Assembly (NCBI GenBank): GCA_965247815.1
Contig: CBDFHW010000031.1
Coordinates: forward strand, 62,001-126,000
Direction: 5' to 3'
Length of the DNA stretch: 64,000 nt
From: CBDAQA01 sp965247815
Lineage (GTDB): Bacteria > Planctomycetota > Phycisphaerae > Tepidisphaerales > Tepidisphaeraceae
Below are positions 8,657 through 17,042 of the stretch, one piece after another; the stretch's first letter is position 1; every line of letters starts with the position of its first letter. Made by a program: the position numbers and the translations under genes. The notes below the pieces were generated by a model, which saw only the letters and a list, made by a program, of their open reading frames with translations, searched no databases and had not been told where the DNA came from.

Positions 8657-9913
8657 GTGCCGAATTCTGCTTCAACCAAAAGCTTCGCCGAATTTTTTGC
8701 CGGCATCGGTCTCGTGCGCGCGGGGTTGTCAAGGAGTGGCTGGCTTTGCACTTACGCTAACGACATCTCGGCGGATAAGGCGAGAATGTACGCCGCGAAT
8801 TTTTCGGATGCCGATGCTGATTACGACATCGGCGACGTGCGGCAGACTGGTCGCGTGGTCGACCGCATGGGCGGAGCAATGCCCTTTTTGGCGACTGCGT
8901 CGTTTCCTTGCGTCGATCTCTCCCTCGCGGGACATTGGCGTGGCCTAGACGGTGACCATTCGTCGACATTCTTCGGATTCACCGACGTTCTACACAAATT
9001 GGACTTACGAAAGCCACGATTGGTTATGCTCGAAAACGTCGCGGGCCTGCTGACTTCGAACAATGGTAATGATTTTGTACGAGTGATCACTGAATTGTCA
9101 CTCTGCGATTATTGGGTGGACGCGATCGTGCTCGACGCTAGACACTTTGTTCCTCAGAGCCGACCTCGTTTGTTCATTTTTGGATTTCGGTCTGATATCA
9201 AGGATTCGATTGCTGCGTTCCAACCCGAACCTGAGTTGTTCGAATGCTCTGTTCACTCGGAGCATACGCCACTGCGTCCTGACCGCTTGATGCGGTTGTT
9301 GCACGGAGCCTCACTAAAGACTGGGGTCATTCGTCAGCGACTTCCATTGCCACCACCTTTCTTGAACGGTCTGCAAAACGTTATTGACCTCGACGACGGC
9401 CAAGATTGGTGGGGCGATGCTGCGGTACGCAAGCACTTTGAAATGATGGAGCCACCCTCCTACGCTAGAGTCACAAACGCTTTAGCATCAAAAACTTTGT
9501 CAGTTGGCGCGGCCTTTCGTCGCACCCGCCGAGGTGCCACAAGATTAGAAGTACGCTTCGATGTCGCGGGGTGCCTACGAACTCCTAAAGGCGGTAGTGC
9601 TAAGCAGATCGTTGTAGTAATAATCGATGGGCATTTGAGAATGAGATGGATGTCGCCGAGAGAGTATGCGAGATTGCAGGGTGCCGACGATTTTGTAATC
9701 AATGTTCCTCCGTTGCAAGCTATGTTTGGTTTCGGAGATGCTGTCTGTGTGCCGGCGATACAATGGATCGATGACCATATTTTAACGCCCAGCTACGACG
9801 CCTTCGCGGCGAAGTTTAAGGAAGCGCGTAATCCCGGCGATGACTCGGATCGATCTGAGACTGTAGAGCAAGAACAATCACCGCTGTCCTTATTTGCAGA
9901 CGGCGAGAGTTAA
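8657..9913 (+). CDS. DNA (cytosine-5) methyltransferase
   Basis: The 418-residue enzyme transfers a methyl group from S-adenosylmethionine to C5 of cytosine in the R-M target. The ordered family motifs are present: FFAGIGLVRAGL (motif I, near residue 14), TASFPCVDLS (motif IV with the catalytic Cys, near 84), LENVAGLL (VI), QSRPRLFIFG (VIII), WMSPREYARLQG (IX) and FGDAVCVPAI (X). The region between VIII and IX is the target-recognition domain. The start is a GTG at 8657, 8 bases after a TATAAT box with no room for a ribosome-binding site, so translation may be leaderless. Base composition is visibly less GC-rich than the flanking genes, consistent with horizontal acquisition with the divergent nuclease operon. 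Confidence 0.93.
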   Translation: MPNSASTKSFAEFFAGIGLVRAGLSRSGWLCTYANDISADKARMYAANFSDADADYDIGDVRQTGRVVDRMGGAMPFLATASFPCVDLSLAGHWRGLDGDHSSTFFGFTDVLHKLDLRKPRLVMLENVAGLLTSNNGNDFVRVITELSLCDYWVDAIVLDARHFVPQSRPRLFIFGFRSDIKDSIAAFQPEPELFECSVHSEHTPLRPDRLMRLLHGASLKTGVIRQRLPLPPPFLNGLQNVIDLDDGQDWWGDAAVRKHFEMMEPPSYARVTNALASKTLSVGAAFRRTRRGATRLEVRFDVAGCLRTPKGGSAKQIVVVIIDGHLRMRWMSPREYARLQGADDFVINVPPLQAMFGFGDAVCVPAIQWIDDHILTPSYDAFAAKFKEARNPGDDSDRSETVEQEQSPLSLFADGES

Positions 9914-10054
9914 GGTTCGAAGGCCCGATGCCGGGCATCACCGTTGCAAACGCAATGATTCATCTTGGCTTATTTGGGCGGGTAAACGAAACGCGGCATC
10001 ACCCTTGATCAATTGCAAGACTGCACACACTTTACCCGGCATGGTACTCTCCAA

Positions 10055-10684
10055 CTACGGAAGCGGCGGGGGTCTGCGTGACTTTTTTCGACCGGCCCGA
10101 ATTATTAACCCGACGATGATCATCCCAAAACCTCCCGCGCCGATCTGGCCGAAGAGTTTATTGCGGTCGAGCGGCGGGCGGGGCCTCTGGGGGATCATCG
10201 GGCTGAGGTCGCGGACGGCGAGCAGTTGGAAGACCGTGGCGAAGCGGGCGTCGGACACGATCGGACCGCGGCTGATGGCCATGATCTTGTAGATATTGTT
10301 GCTGAACGCCATGGCGGTTTGCTTGAGATACCCGCCGGTGGTTTTGATCTCGATGCTGAGGACGGGGACGTCGCCGAGGGTGGTGTCTGATGACGACGTC
10401 ACCGTTGCGTTGGGCAGTCCCTTGACTGCCCCTTCCAGGAACGCGCCGACATCGATTGGAAGGTTTTGCGGGTTGGGTTGGGTCAGGTAGGCGAGCCGTG
10501 CCGTGCCGTCGGGGGAGGCCCACATCGCGTTGACGGGGGCGGGGGGATATTTCACCGAGACGAGCGACCCGTCGGCGGGGAGATCGAAGCCGATCTTGCC
10601 GTCGGACGAAGTCCAACTGGCGGCGTCCACGTTAGCCGAGAACAGATTCAGCAAAACGATGAGCCCCACCGCCCCATTCTTCAT
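10055..10684 (-). CDS. Exported hypothetical protein with C-terminal membrane anchor
   Basis: The 209-residue protein starts with a signal peptide (MKNGAVGLIVLLNLFSANVDA). A central domain of about 130 residues includes GKIGFDLPADG, ARLAYLTQPNP and LSIEIKTTGGYLKQTAMAFS, resembling the fold of small periplasmic proteins that read as beta strands around a helix. A hydrophobic segment FGMIIVGLIIRAG followed by RKKSRRPP near the C-terminus suggests anchoring in the inner membrane with a cytoplasmic basic tail. I do not recognise the family. It lies alone downstream of the R-M island and resumes the high-GC composition of the host genome. Confidence 0.7.
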   Translation of the reverse strand: MKNGAVGLIVLLNLFSANVDAASWTSSDGKIGFDLPADGSLVSVKYPPAPVNAMWASPDGTARLAYLTQPNPQNLPIDVGAFLEGAVKGLPNATVTSSSDTTLGDVPVLSIEIKTTGGYLKQTAMAFSNNIYKIMAISRGPIVSDARFATVFQLLAVRDLSPMIPQRPRPPLDRNKLFGQIGAGGFGMIIVGLIIRAGRKKSRRPPPLP

Positions 10685-10850
10685 GAGGGTCAGAGTACCG
10701 GGGTTGCTGAATTAGATCAAAGTGATCGCGAAAACCGCGGGAGCGATTGTTCGACGTGTCTGATGTTGAGGGTTTTTGTTATTTGAATATTTTGCTACGC
10801 CTGCGTACCTTCGGCGGTCAGAAATGGTTCAATAAAAAGGGGAGGGACTG

Positions 10851-12674
10851 GTGCCGCCGACTCGCGGCTGGTTCTCAACTCAGCTGGAAGACGCCTTGAA
10901 GAAAACATCTTTCGCCCGTCGTGTTGGTGTGGCTCGTTTGGTCGAACCGCTGGAAAGCCGGTTATTGTTCGACGGGCTGCAGTTTCATACCGGCTGGTAC
11001 TTCATGAACGAGAACGTGAAGACCTCGTCCGGCACCGAGGCGGCTAATGCGTTTGTGTATCTGGCGGCCGGTAACAACAACGCCAAGGTCGACAAGATCA
11101 TTATTCCGAATTCGCCATTCATCGCCGGGTCGGCTGACCCGATCGTGAACACGGTGGGGTACAGCTCGACGTTTCGGGCACCGATCGACGATTTTGCGAC
11201 CGGGTCTTATTACACCGGTTTTCCGCTGGTGTGGACGCTGGGCACTGTGTTCACGATCGCGACGACCGACGACGTGCAGCCGGTGTTTCGGGCCAAGGGC
11301 AATCTCGCTCAATTCACCAACGCGACCAGCACCGCCAATGGCTTGGACAACGGACCCGCGGAGATCGACCAGATCCCGGGCGGGCCGTACAACGAAATTC
11401 TCAGCTCGAACGACGCCGGGTACTTCAGCCGGGGGTCGGTGTACCAGCATCCCGAATCGGCAGAGGTGATTACCTACGCGGGGTTCGACAGCAATGTCAC
11501 GTACGCGATGCAGATGTGGGCGATGAACGGCCTGCCGTACGGCGGGCAGCTGACGGTCGCATTCACCGAGCCGCCGCCCCCGGGGCCGGCGGCATTGACC
11601 GGGGCGTTGACGGTCGCTCCGTCGCGGATTTCGATCCTGACCGGCCCGGGCGTGGTCAAGGGTTCGATGCGAGTCACCGATACCGGGACCGGTCCGGCGA
11701 CCGGGAAACTGTATGCCGACTATTACCTGTCGACGAACGCGACGTTCGACGCCGGCAGCGACACGCTGCTCGAGTCGCATAAGTTGGTGACAAGCCTGAA
11801 TCTGTCAGCGAACTCGGCCGTCACTGTGCCGGTCCAACTGGCGTTGAAAAAAGACCTGGGGGCGAAGTTCGGCACGACCGAAGGGTCGTATTACCTGATC
11901 GCCCGGCTCGATCCGGACAAGGTGATCACCAGCAAGGTGTCGACGGTGGTCAGTAACTCGTTCGGCCTGACCTGCAACGCGAAACCGCCGAAGGCGGCGG
12001 CGCTGTACGAGGACGCCGTGGCATACGCGCAGGCGCATCCGGGTTTTGCGAAGACGGCGTATTCGATCACGGCGGCGGAGAATTACATCGCCGGCTTCGA
12101 AGGGTTCAGAGCAGACGCCTATCGCGATACGAAGTCCCTTCCAACGATTGGCTACGGGTTTAATCTCACCAGGCCAGACGCCGCGAGCGTGCTCGCGGCG
12201 TTCAAGTTAGATTTGAAAGAGGAGCTAACACCTTTTAAACACGTCGGAAATAAGTGGACGGGTCCAACCGGGCCGATCATCTCCAAGCCGATGGAGCAGT
12301 CGGACGCTTTGAAATTGCTGGCCCAGACGGTGACGCAGGCCGACACGGACGCGCGATCGCTGGTTCCGAATTTCGGCGCGCTGTCGTCCGGTGCAAAATT
12401 CGCGTTGGTGGATCTGGTATTCAACGTCGGCAAGGCCAAGACGCAGGGGTTTAAGAAACTGTTGGCCGACCTGAAGGCCGGCGACATCGTCTGTGCCGCT
12501 TACGAGTTGATGAACTCGGCCCGTGCGACACAGGTGCAGCCGCCGACCAAGTCACACCCCGACGGCACCGACCCCAACGGAAGAGCCGAGCAGGATTTCC
12601 GGAACATGGTCAGCGGCAACGAGTCGGAACTCATCTCGTACCAGACGACGACCGCCATCGGCGGGTTGCACTGA
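10851..12674 (+). CDS. Exported GH24 (phage-lysozyme-type) exoprotein with planctomycete targeting motif
   Basis: The 607-residue protein carries ARLVEPLESRLLFDG near residue 28, the EPxxxRxLL-type motif found at the start of many planctomycete exoproteins. A central stretch (about 250-370) looks like a CARDB-type beta-sandwich: VKGSMRVTDTGTGPATG, then ADYYLSTNATFDAGSD. The C-terminal 190 residues form a glycoside hydrolase 24 domain. E417, D426 and T432 in FEGFRADAYRDTKSLPTIGY keep exactly the E-9-D-6-T spacing of the T4 lysozyme catalytic triad. It should cleave peptidoglycan MurNAc-GlcNAc bonds, unusual for a self-encoded exoprotein in this phylum. The start is GTG at 10851 with GGGAGGGA 5 bases ahead. 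Confidence 0.82.
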   Translation: MPPTRGWFSTQLEDALKKTSFARRVGVARLVEPLESRLLFDGLQFHTGWYFMNENVKTSSGTEAANAFVYLAAGNNNAKVDKIIIPNSPFIAGSADPIVNTVGYSSTFRAPIDDFATGSYYTGFPLVWTLGTVFTIATTDDVQPVFRAKGNLAQFTNATSTANGLDNGPAEIDQIPGGPYNEILSSNDAGYFSRGSVYQHPESAEVITYAGFDSNVTYAMQMWAMNGLPYGGQLTVAFTEPPPPGPAALTGALTVAPSRISILTGPGVVKGSMRVTDTGTGPATGKLYADYYLSTNATFDAGSDTLLESHKLVTSLNLSANSAVTVPVQLALKKDLGAKFGTTEGSYYLIARLDPDKVITSKVSTVVSNSFGLTCNAKPPKAAALYEDAVAYAQAHPGFAKTAYSITAAENYIAGFEGFRADAYRDTKSLPTIGYGFNLTRPDAASVLAAFKLDLKEELTPFKHVGNKWTGPTGPIISKPMEQSDALKLLAQTVTQADTDARSLVPNFGALSSGAKFALVDLVFNVGKAKTQGFKKLLADLKAGDIVCAAYELMNSARATQVQPPTKSHPDGTDPNGRAEQDFRNMVSGNESELISYQTTTAIGGLH

Positions 12675-12753
12675 ACGACGGGTCCGAGACGGGAGCTCGT
12701 CGCCATAAGACAAACGATACCGCGCGTTCGATGCGGTGACCCTGATCTTTCAA

Positions 12754-12834
12754 AGCCCAGTCCCGGCAGCGCTGGGATCGCTCGGTGAAATCACGCAGCG
12801 ATCGGTTCAATCCGCGGCCCGAAAGCCCTCGGCT
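12754..12834. repeat. Dispersed 80-bp repeat, copy 1
   Basis: The stretch running from gcccagtcccggcagcg to ccctcggctg closely follows the sequence at 33699-33778, with matching blocks cccggcag, gcgatcggttc-like and cctcggctg. It is internally partly palindromic. It fills most of the gap between the lysozyme gene and the DUF3309 gene. Confidence 0.5.
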
Positions 12835-12977
12835 GCAACGAATCCTGCTGAACGAGCGGCGCCTACCCGGTGGCGTGCGGATCAGATCACCTTCGCGCGG
12901 GCAGACCGGTGACGGTCGATTGCCTGCGTTTCGACCGACAATTACAGGTTCAAATAATATGACCCCGGCCGTGCCGT

Positions 12978-13148
12978 TCAGATCTTGCCGAGCAGCAGCA
13001 GGATCACGAGCACGAGCAGCACGGCTCCGAGTCCGCCGCTGGGGCCGTAGCCCCAGTTGCCGCTGTAGCCCCAGGTGGGCAGGGTGCCGATGAGCATGAG
13101 AATCACGACGACGATGAGGATGGTTCGCACGGCTGAGTTCATACTCAT
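12978..13148 (-). CDS. DUF3309-family small membrane protein
   Basis: A 56-residue protein with a hydrophobic segment TILIVVVILMLIGTLP, the central GYGPSGGLG signature and a second hydrophobic segment GAVLLVLVILLLLG. This is the DUF3309 pattern (one or two membrane helices around a WGYGPSGG centre) found across proteobacteria and planctomycetes. The function is unknown. There are two possible ATG codons, 13148 and 13142, and no clear ribosome-binding site. It points away from the WXG100-like operon to its right. Confidence 0.85.
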   Translation of the reverse strand: MSMNSAVRTILIVVVILMLIGTLPTWGYSGNWGYGPSGGLGAVLLVLVILLLLGKI

Positions 13149-13261
13149 GGTTTAGCCAGATCGCGCTATTCCCGGAACGTCGAAAATCTAGATTCCTCCA
13201 TGGATTGTTTTGCTGGAACACGGAAGGCATCTGCCGTTAGAATGTTTCCAACAGAGGTACC

Positions 13262-13534
13262 ATGGCACAAGCTAATGTAGATCCGGCGGAGCTGAGTCGA
13301 TTTTCCAGCGATCTGGCTCGCTTTAACAACGACCTGCAGGCGCTGATGGGCGGGCTGCACGGCCGGCTTCGCAGTCTGGAAAACACCTGGCGGGACCAGG
13401 AGCAGCGGAAGTTCACCGAAGAGTTCAACAGCACGATGAAAGTGCTCAGCGTCTTCCTGGAAAACTCGCACCTGCACGCCGCGTTTTTGAAGAAAAAAGC
13501 GCAGGCGATCGAGGCGTATCTCAAGCAGCGATGA
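13262..13534 (+). CDS. WXG100 (ESAT-6-like) family protein
   Basis: The 90-residue all-helical protein has the size and helix-turn-helix hairpin of WXG100 proteins. Helix 1 is AELSRFSSDLARFNNDLQAL, the turn contains ENTWRDQEQ with W in the WXG position but D rather than G two residues later, and helix 2 ends AAFLKKKAQAIEAYL. Such proteins are usually substrates or partners of type VII (Esx/FtsK-like) secretion. AGAGG precedes the ATG at 13262. It leads a three-gene cluster with the genes at 13640 and 14799; no FtsK/EssC-type ATPase is in the window. Confidence 0.7.
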   Translation: MAQANVDPAELSRFSSDLARFNNDLQALMGGLHGRLRSLENTWRDQEQRKFTEEFNSTMKVLSVFLENSHLHAAFLKKKAQAIEAYLKQR

Positions 13535-13639
13535 CCGACCCGCGATGGTTTTTGCCGGGTCGTAGTCCGTCGTCGACGCCGATATTCGAGGCCGGGCGGG
13601 TCGTGTTGCTGAACATCCGGCCGTTTTGAAGGAGCAGCC

Positions 13640-14758
13640 ATGTCCGAAGGCGCTCGTGTTGATTCAGTGGACGCGCTCCGGAGCTTCCGGGCGGCGTTGA
13701 TCAAGTATGCCGAGGGCGGGAACTCGGCGTTGACCTCGGCCGACGGGGACGTCGACCGCGTGCTCGGCTGGCTCGAGCGCGACCAGACGACTTACTGGGC
13801 GGGGCAGGTCCGCAAGCGGCACGAGATGGTGCAGAAGTGGGAAGACGCGGTCCGGCAGAAACGGTTGTTCAAAGGCGTCGACGGGACGACGCAGTCCGCG
13901 GTCGACGAGATGAAGCAACTGCAGAACGCCAAGCGGGCCGAGGAAGAAGCTGTGCATAAGGTGGGGAAGGTCAAGCAGGCGATCACGGTGCTCCGCAAGG
14001 AGTCGATGATGTATAAGGGCCGGGTGATGCGGTACGCGACCGCGTTGCAGTCGGACATCCCCAAGGCGGTGCGGTTCCTCGACGGGCTGCTGGACAGCCT
14101 GGAAAAATATCTGAAAATTCAGACGACCGGGCAGGGCATCGCGCTGGGCAGTTCCGAGTCGGAGATCGGTCGGGCGAGCGCGGCGGCCAAGGTGGGGCTC
14201 GAACGGTTCCGCGACAGAACTCCGACCCCCGAGCAACGCGCCGCGGCAGTCCTCACGCAACCGGGCCCGGACCACGCGATGCGGCAACCGTGGGGCGTCG
14301 GTGTGATCGCCGACTGGCAACTCAAAGCGCTGGCCGGGCTGTCGATTGATCGTCAGATCCCAGACCCGGATCACCGCATCGTCGTCCACCCTGAGGTGTG
14401 GCAGAAAGCCAATGCGTATCTGGAGCGGCTGGAACCGACCAGCGACACCGACAGCGGCTGGTACTTCGGCCCCGCGACCGATGCGCCGGCCACGCCGGGC
14501 GAAGAAATTGCATACCAGGCCTTGCGCGTCGGGGATCTGATTGCCGTTCGGCCCGATGCCGCCGACCTGTTGGCGTTACCGATGGCATCGCTGGTCATTC
14601 TCGATGCCGGCGGACCGACGGCCATCTTCGACCAACTCGGGTTGGATATCTGGTCGCTTGCGCTGATCAATGCCGGCGTGGCGGAGACCGCGACAGAAAC
14701 CCCGGCGGAAGCATCGGCCGACAACACCGCCCCCGCGCCCGACGCGCAGCCGGCTTAA
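13640..14758 (+). CDS. Helical hypothetical protein of the WXG100-like cluster
   Basis: The 372-residue protein has an N-terminal helical region (about 1-185) rich in charged residues with WLERDQTTYWAGQVRKRHE and a coiled-coil-like run EEEAVHKVGKVKQAITVLRK. This layout recalls LXG/WXG-type helical domains. A separate C-terminal domain of about 150 residues includes DHRIVVHPEVWQKANAYLER, GWYFGP and RVGDLIAVRP. The tail is low-complexity Ala/Pro/Thr. AAGGAG lies 6 bases before the ATG. I do not recognise a named family. The spacing between a WXG100-like gene and a second short helical gene suggests a partner or substrate of the same export or assembly process. Confidence 0.65.
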   Translation: MSEGARVDSVDALRSFRAALIKYAEGGNSALTSADGDVDRVLGWLERDQTTYWAGQVRKRHEMVQKWEDAVRQKRLFKGVDGTTQSAVDEMKQLQNAKRAEEEAVHKVGKVKQAITVLRKESMMYKGRVMRYATALQSDIPKAVRFLDGLLDSLEKYLKIQTTGQGIALGSSESEIGRASAAAKVGLERFRDRTPTPEQRAAAVLTQPGPDHAMRQPWGVGVIADWQLKALAGLSIDRQIPDPDHRIVVHPEVWQKANAYLERLEPTSDTDSGWYFGPATDAPATPGEEIAYQALRVGDLIAVRPDAADLLALPMASLVILDAGGPTAIFDQLGLDIWSLALINAGVAETATETPAEASADNTAPAPDAQPA

Positions 14759-14798
14759 CGGTTTTATTTAAATGCAATGTAAGTGACGGGAGAATCAG

Positions 14799-15011
14799 AT
14801 GGGTTTAGCGGAAAGCCGTGGAAAGATCGGGACCAGCACGCGTGATTTGTTTCACCTCTGGGCCAACACGCAGGTGCAGTGGAACGACTCGAACAGCCAG
14901 CGGTTCGAGGAAACGTTTCTGCGTCCGCTCGAGCAGGACATGCGGGTGGCCGCCAGCGCGATGGACCAGATGGGTTCGTTGTTGTCGCAGATCAAGCGGG
15001 AATGTGAGTGA
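14799..15011 (+). CDS. Short helical WXG-like protein
   Basis: A 70-residue protein with two helices around WNDSNSQRFEETFL; a Trp-Asn-Asp turn followed by Phe resembles a truncated WXG100 hairpin. GGGAG lies 9 bases ahead of the ATG. It closes the three-gene cluster and is followed by a long hairpin (15014-15098). It may pair with the WXG100-like protein at 13262, which is inference from position and helical pattern only. Confidence 0.65.
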   Translation: MGLAESRGKIGTSTRDLFHLWANTQVQWNDSNSQRFEETFLRPLEQDMRVAASAMDQMGSLLSQIKRECE

Positions 15012-15013
15012 GC

Positions 15014-15098
15014 GGGGATGGTGATTGGTGATTGGTGCGTGACGAAGACCCGAACGTGCCCGCGTCACGCACCAATCAACAATCACCATCTCCATCCC
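15014..15098. repeat. Long imperfect inverted repeat
   Basis: The left arm gggatggtgattggtg (from 15014, continuing to gtgcgtgacg at 15043) is the reverse complement of the right arm ending catctccatccc (15063-15098), except for a 6-base insertion. The stem is about 30 base pairs with a short GC-rich loop. It lies right after the WXG-like operon and before gatC, so it could end or stabilise the upstream transcript. Confidence 0.6.
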
Positions 15099-15145
15099 TT
15101 TCGACCCCATTTACCTTTTCAAGCCCGCCGACTAATCTCCGATCC

Positions 15146-15463
15146 ATGCCCGCCCAGGAAATCACGCTCGTGCAGGTCACCGAAGTCGCCAAGCTCGCCC
15201 GGCTCGACATTCCGCAGGAACGTCTGGCCAAGCTCACGGGGCAGCTCGAATCGATCCTCGAATACGTCGCCAAGATCGGCGAAGTGGACGTCAGCAACGT
15301 CGAACCGATGGCCCACGCGTTACCCCTGCACAACGTGCTGCGGGAAGACGTGGTCGAGCCGAGCCTGCCGCTTGAAAAAGTGCTGCAGAACGCGCCGGAC
15401 GTCGACGGGCCGTTTTTCAAAGTGCCGAAGGTGATCGGCGGGGACGAAGACTCGGCGGGGTGA
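15146..15463 (+). CDS. gatC: Asp-tRNA(Asn)/Glu-tRNA(Gln) amidotransferase subunit C
   Basis: GatC stabilises the GatA-GatB heterodimer that amidates misacylated Glu-tRNA(Gln) and Asp-tRNA(Asn). The 105-residue product shows the family pattern: TEVAKLARLDIPQERLAKL, then QLESILEYVAKIGEVD, VEPMAHALPLHNVLREDV and a final FFKVPKVIG. The start is the ATG at 15146; the open frame from 15032 only covers the upstream hairpin. gatA is in this window but 7 kb away on the other strand, and gatB is not seen, so the complex is not encoded in one operon here. Confidence 0.93.
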   Translation: MPAQEITLVQVTEVAKLARLDIPQERLAKLTGQLESILEYVAKIGEVDVSNVEPMAHALPLHNVLREDVVEPSLPLEKVLQNAPDVDGPFFKVPKVIGGDEDSAG

Positions 15464-15585
15464 ACCGGGCCGCGGGCTGCCTTGCGACCCTGATCAAATC
15501 GGCCTGTAACGGGCCCCCCGCAGTCACATTTCGGTAGCATTCGATTATTTTAAACCGCCGGGTCCAGACCCTCGCGCAAGGGCCG

Positions 15586-15613
15586 TTCAACTCTTGCGCA
15601 GAATCTGTATATT
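15586..15613 (+). promoter_or_regulatory. Candidate promoter of gltA
   Basis: TTCAAC (15586-15591) and TATATT (15608-15613) are 16 bases apart, about 40 bases upstream of the gltA start. The -35 box is a poor match, so confidence is low. Confidence 0.3.
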
Positions 15614-15651
15614 CAATCCCGGAACAAGCGACTTTTTCTGAAGGCAACCGC

Positions 15652-16935
15652 ATGGCCCGTACGGCAACGATCACGGTCGGTGACAAGAAGCTCGAAATGC
15701 CCATCATCGAAGGGTCCGAGGGTGAGCTCGGCATTGATATCTCGAAGCTGCGGTCCGATACCGGCGCGATCACGCTGGACCCGGGGTTCGGCAACACCGG
15801 CGCTTGCGAGAGCGCGATCACGTTCATCGACGGCGACGAGGGCATCCTCCGCTACCGCGGTATCCCGATCGAACAGCTGGCCGAGAAATCGAGCTTTATC
15901 GAAGTCGCTTACCTGCTGATCTTCGGGCATCTGCCTAAAAAAGAGCAACTCGACAGCTTCCGCGAAAAGATGCGCAAGAACGCGCACATCAACGAAGGCA
16001 TGAAGCACCACTTCGAAGGGTTCCCGTCGACGGCCCCGCCGATGGCGATTTTGTCTTCGATGATCAACACGCTGGCGTGTTTTAATCCCGACGTGATGGA
16101 GCTCGAAGACGAGGCCACGTTCGAAGACGCCGCCGCCCGGTTGCTCAGCAAGGTGCGGACGATCGCGGCCTATTCGTACCGGCGATCGAACGGCTTGCCG
16201 TTCATCTACCCCGACCCCAAGCTGCGGTACGTCGGGAATTTCCTGCACATGATGTTCTCGATGCCGTACGAACCGCACCACGCGGACCCGGACATCGAAG
16301 CGGCATTGAACATGATCCTGATCCTGCACGCCGACCACGAACAGAACTGTTCGACCAGCACGGTGCGGGTGGTAGGCAGCAGCGGGGCGAACCTGTTCGC
16401 GTCGATCGCCGCGGGCGTCTGTGCGCTCTGGGGCCCGCTGCACGGCGGCGCCAACGTGGCGGTGTTGGAAATGCTCGAACAGATCCACAGAGGCGGCATC
16501 TCCCCCGAAAAATGCATCGAGATGGCCAAGGACAAGAAGAGCAACTTCCGCCTGATGGGGTTCGGCCACCGGGTGTATAAAAACTTCGACCCCCGGGCGA
16601 AGATCCTCAAGGCGTCGGCGGACAAGATCCTGGCCAAGATGAAAGTGAAAGACCCGCTGCTGGACATCGCCCAGAAGCTGGAAGAACTGGCGCTCAAGGA
16701 CCCGTATTTCGTCGAACGCAAGCTATACCCGAACGTCGATTTTTACAGCGGGATTATCATGAAGGCGATGGGGATCCCCGTGAACATGTTCACGGTGATG
16801 TTCGCCATCGGCCGGCTGCCCGGCTGGATCGCCCACTGGCGCGAACAGAACAAGCAGGGGGCCAAAATCGCCCGCCCCCGGCAGATCTACACCGGTCCGA
16901 CCAGGACCGACTTCGTGCCGATGGATAAGCGGTAG
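15652..16935 (+). CDS. gltA: Citrate synthase
   Basis: The enzyme condenses oxaloacetate and acetyl-CoA to citrate, the entry step of the TCA cycle. The 427-residue length and N-terminal beta domain (AITLDPGFGNTGACESAITF) match type II hexameric GltA. Active-site segments are clear: LHADHEQNCSTSTVR with a catalytic His, LHGGANVAVLEML, MGFGHRVYKNFDPRAK with the second His, and NVDFYSGIIMKAMGIP with the catalytic Asp. GAAGGC precedes the ATG by 6 bases. It is monocistronic, ending at a strong hairpin shared with the convergent patatin gene. Confidence 0.97.
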   Translation: MARTATITVGDKKLEMPIIEGSEGELGIDISKLRSDTGAITLDPGFGNTGACESAITFIDGDEGILRYRGIPIEQLAEKSSFIEVAYLLIFGHLPKKEQLDSFREKMRKNAHINEGMKHHFEGFPSTAPPMAILSSMINTLACFNPDVMELEDEATFEDAAARLLSKVRTIAAYSYRRSNGLPFIYPDPKLRYVGNFLHMMFSMPYEPHHADPDIEAALNMILILHADHEQNCSTSTVRVVGSSGANLFASIAAGVCALWGPLHGGANVAVLEMLEQIHRGGISPEKCIEMAKDKKSNFRLMGFGHRVYKNFDPRAKILKASADKILAKMKVKDPLLDIAQKLEELALKDPYFVERKLYPNVDFYSGIIMKAMGIPVNMFTVMFAIGRLPGWIAHWREQNKQGAKIARPRQIYTGPTRTDFVPMDKR

Positions 16936-16969
16936 GCGAGTGTCGCCTGTGGTTTGATTTTTAGAGAGT

Positions 16970-17025
16970 CGGGGCGTCCTCGCCCCGAACCGACGCGGTC
17001 CGGGGCGGGGACGCCCCGGCTTTCC
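16970..17025. terminator. Hairpin between convergent gltA and patatin genes
   Basis: ggggcgtcctcgccccg and cggggcggggacgcccc form a long GC-rich inverted repeat in the short gap between converging genes. It can act as a bidirectional transcription stop, although there is no clear T tract. The core ggcgtcctcgcc also resembles the palindromes at 61815-62003. Confidence 0.5.
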
Positions 17026-17042
17026 TCATTCAGAATTAATCT

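Noticed and set aside
12631..13230. 199-codon minus-strand frame
   Set aside because: It conflicts with the DUF3309 gene on the same strand in another frame and with a dispersed repeat; no protein pattern.
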